This document shows, piece by piece, positions 1-5,290 of a DNA stretch of 7,570 bases. The stretch is from Firmicutes bacterium UBA4975. GTDB lineage: Bacteria > Bacillota > Proteinivoracia > UBA4975. Below the pieces are notes generated by a model. The model searched no databases. It saw only the letters and a list, made by a program, of their open reading frames with translations, and had not been told where the DNA came from. The stretch covers positions 1-7,570 of the forward strand of contig DGZR01000007.1 of NCBI GenBank assembly GCA_002397155.1, written 5' to 3'. A program made the translations under genes and the position numbers. Position 1 is the first letter of the stretch; the number at the start of each line of letters is the position of its first letter.

Positions 1-6
1 GGCTAC

Positions 7-36
7 TTGACTTTTACCCTGCCTAGGGCCTAAAAT
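7..36 (+). promoter_or_regulatory. Sigma-A-type promoter of the ileS T-box transcript
   Basis: The -35 hexamer TTGACT (7-12) and the -10 hexamer TAAAAT (31-36) each differ from consensus at one position and are separated by 18 nt. This predicts a transcription start near 41-45, just at the foot of T-box Stem I. No other hexamer pair in the first 45 bases is as good. Function is inferred from match and position only. Confidence 0.7.
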
Positions 37-225
37 GGGTAGCAATGGCGAAGAAGGGGACAGTAGGGTTGGCGGGCATTTCCAGAGACGCAGGCTTTAA
101 TGGTGAAAAGCGGCGAATGCCCCCGGCCGGAAGATCACCCCGGAGTTGGCTGCCTGAAAAAAAGTAGGGTGGCCCGCAGGGCAGGCGTTAAATGCTTTTT
201 GAGCGACAGGCTTTTGCCTGTAAGC

Positions 226-252
226 AGGGTGGTACCGCGGTAATTCGTCCCT
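226..252 (+). promoter_or_regulatory. T-box antiterminator element
   Basis: Helix A1 pairs AGGG (226-229) with CCCT (249-252). The 7-nt bulge TGGTACC (230-236) binds the tRNA acceptor end. Helix A2 pairs GCGG (237-240) with TCGT (245-248), using two G-U pairs, around a TAAT loop. Bases 248-252 also belong to the 5' arm of the terminator, so the two structures cannot form together. This is the classic transcriptional T-box switch. Confidence 0.9.
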
Positions 253-282
253 GGGTTTTTCCAGACCCGGGGATTTTTGTTT
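248..282 (+). terminator. Intrinsic terminator of the ileS T-box
   Basis: A 9-bp stem pairs TCCCTGGGT (248-256) with ACCCGGGGA (265-273), with one T-G wobble and an 8-nt loop. It is followed directly by a T-rich tail (274-282, TTTTTGTTT). It excludes the antiterminator at 226-252. Transcription should stop here when charged tRNA-Ile is abundant. Confidence 0.93.
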
Positions 283-310
283 ACTTTAGAGCAGACTAAA
301 CCTTGGAAGA

Positions 311-320
311 AAAGGGTGAT
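311..320 (+). promoter_or_regulatory. Ribosome binding site that fixes the ileS start at TTG 325
   Basis: AAAGGGTGAT includes GGTGAT, which is complementary to the 16S rRNA 3' end, and lies 4 nt before TTG at 325. No comparable site precedes the upstream in-frame TTG at 277, which lies inside the terminator T-tract. The protein from 325 starts with MKKFAELSKEP, in the style of other IleS N-termini. Confidence 0.75.
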
Positions 321-324
321 CCCG

Positions 325-3300
325 TTGAAAAAATTTGCCGAACTATCTAAAGAGCCGGTGGCCCGGCGGGAAGAGGAGCTCTCCTCCTATTGGGATGAAA
401 TTGACCTCCTGGCTAAAAGCGTCAGCTTTCGCCAAGGGGCCCAACCCTTTGTTTTTTACGAAGGGCCCCCTACCGCCAATGGTCGTCCCGGCATTCACCA
501 CGTCATCTCCCGTACCCTGAAGGACTCGGTTTGCCGCTACAAGACGATGGAAGGCTTCCTGGTCAAGCGTAAAGCCGGCTGGGATACCCATGGCCTGCCG
601 GTGGAGATCGAGGTGGAAAAGCAACTGGAACTGTCCAGCAAGCAGGACATCGAGGCTTACGGCATCGCCGCTTTTAACCAGAAATGCCGGGAATCGGTGT
701 TTTCCTACGAGAAGGCCTGGCGGGAAATGACCCGGCAGATGGGCTACCTATTGGATCTGGAAAACCCCTACATCACTCTGGACAACGACTACATCGAATC
801 GGTGTGGTGGCTGCTGGACCAGTTCTTCAAAAAAGGGTACATGTACGAGGGCCATAAAATCCTGCCCTACTGCCCCCGCTGCGGTACCGGCCTGGCTTCC
901 CACGAAGTGGCCCAGGGTTACCAGGAGATCAAGTCCAACACTGTCACCGTGCTCTTCCGGCGCAAAGACGCCGAAGAATACTTCTTGGTCTGGACCACCA
1001 CCCCTTGGACCCTGGCCGCCAACGTGGCCCTGGCCGTCCATCCCCAGGTGACCTATGTCCAGGTCCGCAAGGAGGGCAGGCTATACTGGCTGGCCCAGTC
1101 CTTGGCCGCCAAGGTGCTGGGGGAGGATTGCGAAGTTGTTCAGGCTCTGCCAGGACGTGAACTGGAGGGCATTGAATACCGCCAGCTTATGCCCTTTGTC
1201 TCGGTGGAGAAAAAGGCCTTTTTCGTCACCACTGCCGACTACGTCACCACCGAGGACGGCACCGGCATCGTGCATATCGCCCCTGCTTTTGGCGAGGACG
1301 ACTACAACGTAGGGCTAAAGTACGACCTGCCGGTGCCCAATCCCGTGGATGAGGCGGGCCGGTACACCGCGACCCCCTGGGCCGGCAGCTTTGTCATCGA
1401 CGCCGATGTGGAGATCATCAAGTGGCTGGCGGCGGAGGAAAAACTCTTTGCCAAGGAAAAGATGACCCATAATTACCCCCATTGTTGGCGCTGCACCACG
1501 CCGCTGCTGTACTATGCCAAGCCCGGTTGGTACATCGAGATGACCCGGCTGCGGGATAAGCTGATTGAAAATAACAACTCGGTGGAATGGTATCCTCCCT
1601 ATGTGGGAGAAAAGCGCTTTGGCAACTGGCTGGAAAACCTCAACGACTGGGCCCTTTCCCGCACCCGCTACTGGGGCACTCCCCTCAATATCTGGCGCTG
1701 CCCCTGCGGGCACACCGAATCAGTGGGCTCTCGGGCCGAGCTGGCCCGGCTGGCGCTGGAACCCGTCGACGAGACCCTGGACCTGCACCGGCCCTACATC
1801 GACCAGGTGCACCTCCGCTGTTCCCAGTGCGGAGGAGAGATGACTCGGGTGAGCGAGGTCATCGACTGCTGGTTTGACAGCGGGGCCATGCCCTTTGCCC
1901 AGTACCACTATCCCTTTGAAAACCTGGAGCTCTTCAATGAGCAATTTCCGGCGGACTTCATCAGCGAGGCCATCGACCAGACCCGGGGCTGGTTCTACTC
2001 CCTCCTGGCCATCTCCACTTTTATCAAGGGGGTTTCTCCCTATAAGAGGGTGCTGGTCAACGACCTGATTTTGGACAAAGAGGGAAAGAAGATGTCCAAG
2101 TCCCGGGGCAATACCGCCGACCCCTTTGAACTCTTTGCCAAGTACGGGGCCGACGCCGTGCGCTGGTACTTGATCGAGGTCTCCCCGGTGTGGCTGCCCA
2201 CCCGCTTTGACCCGGACGGCGTTTTAGAGGTCCAGGGTCGGTTTTTCGGGACCCTGCGCAATGTCTACGCCTTCTTTTCCCTGTATGCCAACACCGATGA
2301 ACTGGACCCCCGGGAGTTTTTCGTGCCGGTAAAGGAGCGTCCCGAGCTTGACCGCTGGATTCTATCCAAGCTAAACAACCTGGTCCTCACGGTGCGGGAG
2401 GCCATGGACGCCTATGACCTGACCCGCGGGGTGCGGGCTATCCAGGACTTTACCGTGGAGGACCTGTCTAATTGGTATATCCGCCGGGCCCGCCGCCGTT
2501 TTTGGGCCTCGACCCTGGACGACGATAAAAGGGCGGTGTATAACACAACCCATGAAGTGTTAAGGACTTTGGCTCTGCTCATCGCCCCCTTCGCCCCCTT
2601 CAGCGCCGAAGAATTGCACCTGAAACTGACGGAGGGGGAAGAGTCGGTGCACTTGGCGGCTTTCCCCCAAGCCGACAAAGAGGCCATCGACAAAGGGGTG
2701 GAGGAGCGCATGGACCTGGCCCGGAGCCTGGTGGGCCTGGGACGGGCCGCCCGGGAACAGGTGAAGGTCAAAGTCCGCCAGCCCCTGCAAAAAATCCTGG
2801 TGGATGGCAGGCACCGGGCCCTTTTGGCGGACTTGGTTCCCTTGATCCAGGAAGAACTAAACGTCAAAGAGGTGGAGTACGTGGCCGACCGGAGCCGCTA
2901 CATGGAATACCGGCTCAAGCCCAATTTTCCCGTGGCCGGTCCCGCCCTGGGCGCCAAGATAAAGGAGTTTGGCGGTGCCCTGGCCCGCCTGGACGCCGCC
3001 CAGGTCGCCCCCCGGCTGGAAGCGGGGGAGGAAGTAGCGGTCACCCTGCAGGGGGAGGAGACCCTGGTGGGCCGGGACTTAGTGGAAGTGGTCATCGCTG
3101 CCCGGGCGGGCTTCACCGTGGAGATGGAGAACGGCCTCTACGTCATCTTAGACACCACCCTCACCCGGGACTTGATCGACGAGGGCCTGGCCCGGGAGTT
3201 TGTCTCCAAGGTCCAGCAACTGCGGAAGCGCCTGGATTACCAGGTCGCCGACCGGATCCGCATCGTCTACGACAGCGACGACGAAGTGGCGGGAGCGGTG

Positions 3301-3426
3301 GCCGCCTTTGCCGACTATATCCGCAAAGAGACCCTGGCTCTCAGCGTCGAAAGGGTGCAGGACCCCGGTCTAGAACGTCATAACCTCAACGAACATCCCA
3401 CCGGCATAATGACCGAAAGGGTGTAA
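325..3426 (+). CDS. ileS: Isoleucyl-tRNA synthetase, IleRS2 type, with GIHH signature
   Basis: This cytoplasmic enzyme activates isoleucine with ATP and charges tRNA-Ile. At 1033 residues from TTG 325 it has the usual length of the eukaryote-like IleRS2 class. The Rossmann core opens with GPPTANGRP-GIHH; GIHH (56-59) occupies the HIGH position, so its first and third residues are swapped relative to HxGH. The CP1 editing domain shows WTTTPWTL (223-230) and HIAPAFGEDD (317-326), which includes the editing aspartate. Cysteine pairs C183/C186, C387/C390, C459/C461 and C499/C502 suggest two zinc sites, as I recall for the Thermus enzyme. Further motifs are DCWFDSG (514-520), QTRGWFYS and KMSKS (589-593). 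The anticodon-binding domain (with WYIRRARRRFW) and a long C-terminal extension (DLIDEGLAREFV) follow; the C-terminal zinc finger of E. coli-type IleRS1 is absent. Expression is controlled by the T-box leader. The family call is secure; the IleRS2 subclass is assigned by eye. Confidence 0.97.
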   Translation: MKKFAELSKEPVARREEELSSYWDEIDLLAKSVSFRQGAQPFVFYEGPPTANGRPGIHHVISRTLKDSVCRYKTMEGFLVKRKAGWDTHGLPVEIEVEKQLELSSKQDIEAYGIAAFNQKCRESVFSYEKAWREMTRQMGYLLDLENPYITLDNDYIESVWWLLDQFFKKGYMYEGHKILPYCPRCGTGLASHEVAQGYQEIKSNTVTVLFRRKDAEEYFLVWTTTPWTLAANVALAVHPQVTYVQVRKEGRLYWLAQSLAAKVLGEDCEVVQALPGRELEGIEYRQLMPFVSVEKKAFFVTTADYVTTEDGTGIVHIAPAFGEDDYNVGLKYDLPVPNPVDEAGRYTATPWAGSFVIDADVEIIKWLAAEEKLFAKEKMTHNYPHCWRCTTPLLYYAKPGWYIEMTRLRDKLIENNNSVEWYPPYVGEKRFGNWLENLNDWALSRTRYWGTPLNIWRCPCGHTESVGSRAELARLALEPVDETLDLHRPYIDQVHLRCSQCGGEMTRVSEVIDCWFDSGAMPFAQYHYPFENLELFNEQFPADFISEAIDQTRGWFYSLLAISTFIKGVSPYKRVLVNDLILDKEGKKMSKSRGNTADPFELFAKYGADAVRWYLIEVSPVWLPTRFDPDGVLEVQGRFFGTLRNVYAFFSLYANTDELDPREFFVPVKERPELDRWILSKLNNLVLTVREAMDAYDLTRGVRAIQDFTVEDLSNWYIRRARRRFWASTLDDDKRAVYNTTHEVLRTLALLIAPFAPFSAEELHLKLTEGEESVHLAAFPQADKEAIDKGVEERMDLARSLVGLGRAAREQVKVKVRQPLQKILVDGRHRALLADLVPLIQEELNVKEVEYVADRSRYMEYRLKPNFPVAGPALGAKIKEFGGALARLDAAQVAPRLEAGEEVAVTLQGEETLVGRDLVEVVIAARAGFTVEMENGLYVILDTTLTRDLIDEGLAREFVSKVQQLRKRLDYQVADRIRIVYDSDDEVAGAVAAFADYIRKETLALSVERVQDPGLERHNLNEHPTGIMTERV

Positions 3427-3437
3427 CCGCCGTCTCA

Positions 3438-3528
3438 CGGGAAATGTTCAAAATGACATTTGCCCCGTCCCTTCCCACTGCCTTTTTGAATAACCTACAG
3501 CAGTGAAAAAGGGGAGGGACTAGGCAAA
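3438..3528 (+). other. Pair of mutually exclusive hairpins after ileS
   Basis: Hairpin 1 pairs CGGGAAATGT (3438-3447) with ACATTT (3456-3461) and CCCG (3464-3467), with a 2-nt bulge and an 8-nt loop. Hairpin 2 is longer. TTTGCC (3459-3464) pairs with GGCAAA (3523-3528), GTCCCTTCC (from 3467) with the GGGAGGGAC region (3512-3520), and CACTGC (3476-3481) with GCAGTG (3500-3505), leaving an A-rich bulge at 3506-3510. The two share 3459-3467 and cannot both form. No T-tract follows 3528, so this is not a standard terminator. It matches no riboswitch class I can recall. Pairings were found by eye and not scored by energy. Confidence 0.5.
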
Positions 3529-3630
3529 ATGGCGAACCGTTTAGCGGAAGTAAAAAAAACACCCCGGCAGAAAGTCGGAGCCACTCTCAGCCGGAAATCA
3601 ATTAAGACCGGCGGCAAGTGCCGGCCGTGA
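3529..3630 (+). CDS. Possible 33-codon basic small ORF
   Basis: ATG 3529 to TGA 3628 encodes 33 residues beginning MANRLAEVKKTPRQK and ending GGKCRP, rich in Lys and Arg. A purine-rich site GGGGAGGG (3511-3518) lies 10 nt upstream and is buried in the 3' arm of the long hairpin at 3459-3528. Third-position GC (20 of 33 codons) appears lower than in the neighbouring genes. It is in the ileS frame, after the ileS stop. I recognise no family. It could be a leader peptide, a gene remnant or chance; chance is quite possible in a spacer this size. Confidence 0.2.
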   Translation: MANRLAEVKKTPRQKVGATLSRKSIKTGGKCRP

Positions 3631-3658
3631 ACTAAGCCTGCGCGTTCCTGAGGAACGC
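3564..3658 (+). repeat. Hairpin series in the birA 5' region
   Basis: Four alternating complementary 5-mers occur: CCGGC (3564-3568), GCCGG (3590-3594), CCGGC (3608-3612) and GCCGG (3620-3624). They can pair as two tandem hairpins, or the middle two can pair with each other instead. A perfect 7-bp hairpin GCGTTCC-TGA-GGAACGC follows at 3642-3658, ending 14 nt before the birA ribosome binding site. No T-tract follows any of them. The element could be a structured 5' UTR or the palindrome an operator; neither can be settled from one sequence. I found no convincing promoter between 3427 and 3683, so birA may depend on ileS read-through. Confidence 0.45.
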
Positions 3659-3683
3659 TTCGACGCCATGATGGAGGAGACGA

Positions 3684-4445
3684 ATGGGTAAAGACTACTT
3701 TTGCGGCCGGGAGGACCTGGCCGGGGCGGGGGAGCTGCTGCCCAAGGACCTTGCCCTGCGCTGGTTTTCCCGGCTGGATTCCACCAACGAGCTGGCCGTA
3801 AAAGAAGACTGGCCCTCGGGAACGGTGATCGCCGCCGACGAGCAAGACCGGGGCCGGGGCCGCTTGGGGAGGGCCTGGCAGTCCCCCTCCGGACTCAACT
3901 TGTACTTCAGCTTGGTCTTTTTTCCCTCCCTTTCCCCTTGCCACTGGCCGGGTTTTCCCCTGGCGGTGGGAGCGGCCTTAGCGGACGCCCTTTCTCCCCT
4001 GGCACCCGGCCTGGGCCTGAAATGGCCCAATGACCTGCTGGTGCCGGGGGGAAAATTAGGGGGAATTCTCCTGGAAACAGCGGGGGGTAAACTGGTGGCC
4101 GGAGTAGGGCTCAACGTCAATCAGACCGCCTTTCCCCCGGAGCTGAGCGCCAGTTCTCTCGCCCTCTTGTCCGGTTGTCCTTGGTGCCGGGACCGTCTCT
4201 TGGCGGTGCTGGCGCCCGCTGTCCTGGCGGGGCTTCGGGCCTGGGATGGGGGCCGGACCCGGGAGGTCTTGGCCCGGTGGCGCCGATTCGACATCCTCTG
4301 GGGCAAGAGGGTGGCGGCCAGGCGGGGCGGGGAGCTGATCGAAGGCCGGGTCCTGGCGATAGATGACGAAGGGCGCTTGATTCTGGAAGACGATCGGGGG
4401 GGTCGCCAGTGCCTGGCCAGCGGCGAAGTAACCCTCCGAAGGTAA
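3684..4445 (+). CDS. birA: Biotin--[acetyl-CoA-carboxylase] ligase, catalytic-only (class I) form
   Basis: This cytoplasmic enzyme makes biotinyl-5'-AMP and transfers biotin to a lysine of biotin-dependent carboxylases, such as the AccB carrier protein of acetyl-CoA carboxylase. The 253-residue protein shows LDSTNELA (31-38), the biotinyl-AMP loop GRGRLGRAW (57-65) followed by QSPSG, KWPND (113-117), K124 in GGKLGGILLE, and GVGLNVN (140-146). A C-terminal SH3-like domain starts near WGKRV (206-210). The start ATG has GGAGG (3673-3677) six nt upstream. The DNA-binding winged helix of about 60 residues found in E. coli and B. subtilis BirA is absent; only about 25 residues precede the catalytic core. 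It should therefore be an enzyme without repressor function. It sits alone between ileS and the ftsE unit, with a terminator straight after it, and no biotin biosynthesis genes are in the window. Confidence 0.95.
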   Translation: MGKDYFCGREDLAGAGELLPKDLALRWFSRLDSTNELAVKEDWPSGTVIAADEQDRGRGRLGRAWQSPSGLNLYFSLVFFPSLSPCHWPGFPLAVGAALADALSPLAPGLGLKWPNDLLVPGGKLGGILLETAGGKLVAGVGLNVNQTAFPPELSASSLALLSGCPWCRDRLLAVLAPAVLAGLRAWDGGRTREVLARWRRFDILWGKRVAARRGGELIEGRVLAIDDEGRLILEDDRGGRQCLASGEVTLRR

Positions 4446-4458
4446 AATGGCAGAAAAT

Positions 4459-4498
4459 AGCGGCAAAAAGGGCTTGTCCTCTTTGCCGCTTTAAATTT
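4459..4498 (+). terminator. Intrinsic terminator after birA
   Basis: A perfect 9-bp stem pairs AGCGGCAAA (4459-4467) with TTTGCCGCT (4482-4490). It extends past one A/C mismatch by AGGG/TCCT (4469-4472 with 4477-4480, the last pair G-U). The tail TTAAATTT (4491-4498) is moderate. It begins 14 nt after the birA stop. An A-rich stretch before the stem would also give a T-rich tail on the other strand, but no convergent gene is present to use it. Confidence 0.75.
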
Positions 4499-4503
4499 AT
4501 AAT
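4474..4503 (+). promoter_or_regulatory. Probable promoter of the ftsE-ftsX unit, overlapping the birA terminator
   Basis: A perfect -10 TATAAT (4498-4503) lies 18 nt after TTGTCC (4474-4479), a 4-of-6 match to the -35 consensus that sits in the apical part of the birA terminator hairpin. Start of transcription would be near 4510, giving a leader of about 95 nt before ftsE. Another -35-like TGGACA (4527-4532) has no well-spaced -10. The -10 is strong evidence and the -35 is modest. Confidence 0.5.
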
Positions 4504-4587
4504 AAAATCAGGTTTCCTGGCCGGATTGGACAGAAAAAGCAGGAATGACGGGTTAATTGTCGAATGTAGGTATTGCTGAGTACTACC

Positions 4588-4594
4588 GAGGGGG
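4588..4594 (+). promoter_or_regulatory. Ribosome binding site that argues for ftsE start at TTG 4604
   Basis: GAGGGGG ends directly against ATG 4595, leaving no spacer, which would be unworkable for that codon. It lies 9 nt from the in-frame TTG at 4604, a normal distance. Starting at 4604 gives MILFSHVNYSY, matching the usual FtsE opening (MI-x-F-x-x-V-x-x-x-Y). Confidence 0.6.
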
Positions 4595-4603
4595 ATGAAC
4601 CAC

Positions 4604-5290
4604 TTGATTTTGTTTAGCCATGTAAACTACTCGTACCAGAAGGGTACCAGCGCCCTGAAAGACATCAGTTTCCATATCAGTAAAGGGGAATTTGCCTTTC
4701 TTGTTGGCGCCAGCGGCGCCGGCAAGACCTCTATTTTAAAGTTGATCTTTCGGGAAACGGTGGCGGGCACAGGCCGGGTGGCTGTTTTGGGCCGCGACTT
4801 GACCCGCATGCGGCGGCGGGAGGTCCCCTACCTTCGCCGCCAAATTGGCGTTGTTTACCAAGACTTTCGTCTCCTGCCCGAGAAAACCGTAGCGGAGAAC
4901 GTTGCCTTTGCCCTGGAAGTGATAGAGGCCGGAGCCAAGGAAGTAAAGCGCCAGGTGCCCCGAGTCCTCAACTTGGTGGGCTTGGGGGACAAAGGGGAGC
5001 GCTATCCCCACCAGCTTTCCGGGGGCGAACAGCAGCGGGTGGCCCTGGCCCGGGCCCTGGTCAATAATCCTCCCCTGCTCATCTGCGACGAGCCTACCGG
5101 CAATCTCGATCCGGACACATCCTGGCAGATCATAAGCCTGCTCAACCAGATCAACCTATTGGGCACCACTGTGCTGATCGCCACCCACGATAAAGATGTG
5201 GTAGACAGGATGAACCGCCGGGTCATTGAGCTTCAGGTCGGACGACTGGTCCGAGACGACAGCAAAGGGGTATACAGCCATGAAGCTTAA
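4604..5290 (+). CDS. ftsE: Cell division ATP-binding protein FtsE
   Basis: This is the ATPase subunit of the FtsEX complex on the cytoplasmic face of the membrane; ATP hydrolysis is coupled to peptidoglycan hydrolysis outside. Numbered from TTG 4604 (228 residues, typical for FtsE), it has Walker A GASGAGKT (35-42), Q-loop glutamine Q86 in VVYQDFRLLP, signature LSGGEQQR (128-135), Walker B LLICDEPTGNLD (158-169, with D162 and E163) and the switch histidine H195 in IATHDK. The F-R-L-L-P sequence after the Q-loop is characteristic of FtsE. ATG 4595 would add three residues, but its ribosome binding site has zero spacing. The gene heads a three-gene unit and overlaps ftsX by 11 nt. No ATPase motif is missing. 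General ABC ATPases look similar, but the adjacent ftsX settles the call. Confidence 0.96.
   Translation: MILFSHVNYSYQKGTSALKDISFHISKGEFAFLVGASGAGKTSILKLIFRETVAGTGRVAVLGRDLTRMRRREVPYLRRQIGVVYQDFRLLPEKTVAENVAFALEVIEAGAKEVKRQVPRVLNLVGLGDKGERYPHQLSGGEQQRVALARALVNNPPLLICDEPTGNLDPDTSWQIISLLNQINLLGTTVLIATHDKDVVDRMNRRVIELQVGRLVRDDSKGVYSHEA

Larger units (their letters stand above)
38..282 (+). promoter_or_regulatory. T-box riboswitch (tRNA-Ile sensing) leader of ileS
   Basis: This leader RNA binds tRNA-Ile and lets transcription continue into ileS when the tRNA is uncharged. Stem I can close between 38-43 and 149-154 (six pairs including one G-U). Its upper helix is GGGCATT (74-80) with AATGCCC (116-122). 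The AG-bulge-like CCAGAGA (82-88) and the apical GGTGAAAA (102-109) match the two loops that stack on the tRNA elbow. The 3' side of the specifier loop reads GGAAG-ATC-ACC, giving the Ile codon ATC at 134-136, followed by the usual purine A137. A small GCCC/GGGC hairpin (172-175/179-182) lies in the Stem II region. Stem III is ACAGGC (206-211) with GCCTGT (216-221) around a TTTT loop. The T-box AGGGTGGTACCGCGG is at 226-240. TGGT (230-233) complements an ACCA tRNA 3' end, as expected for the A discriminator of tRNA-Ile. The predicted transcription start (about 43) would trim part of the basal Stem I helix. Confidence 0.95.

Noticed and set aside
166..175. Second AGGGTGG, resembling the T-box core
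   Set aside because: It lacks the following TACCGCG and the paired 3' arm. It lies in the Stem II region and the real T-box is at 226-240.
277..324. Longer ileS start at the in-frame TTG 277
   Set aside because: The codon lies inside the T-tract of the T-box terminator and has no ribosome binding site. TTG 325 has GGTGAT at good spacing and a family-like N-terminus.
2412..2867. Long open frame antisense to ileS
   Set aside because: It lies wholly inside the conserved ileS reading frame in GC-rich DNA, where antisense frames open by chance. The Arg/Ser-rich translation shows no domain.
3427..3683. Known riboswitch classes in the ileS-birA spacer (cobalamin, c-di-GMP, c-di-AMP, THF, Moco, fluoride)
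   Set aside because: I compared the conserved cores I remember with the sequence and none fits. A covariance-model search would be needed to exclude divergent members.
3495..3944. Antisense open frame across the spacer and the front of birA
   Set aside because: It is mostly the complement of conserved birA codons. The translation is low-complexity Gly/Pro/Gln-rich with no recognisable motif.
5226..5279. Upstream extension of ftsX inside ftsE
   Set aside because: The extra 18 residues do not look like an FtsX N-terminus, no ribosome binding site supports them, and ATG 5280 has AAAGGGG at 9 nt.
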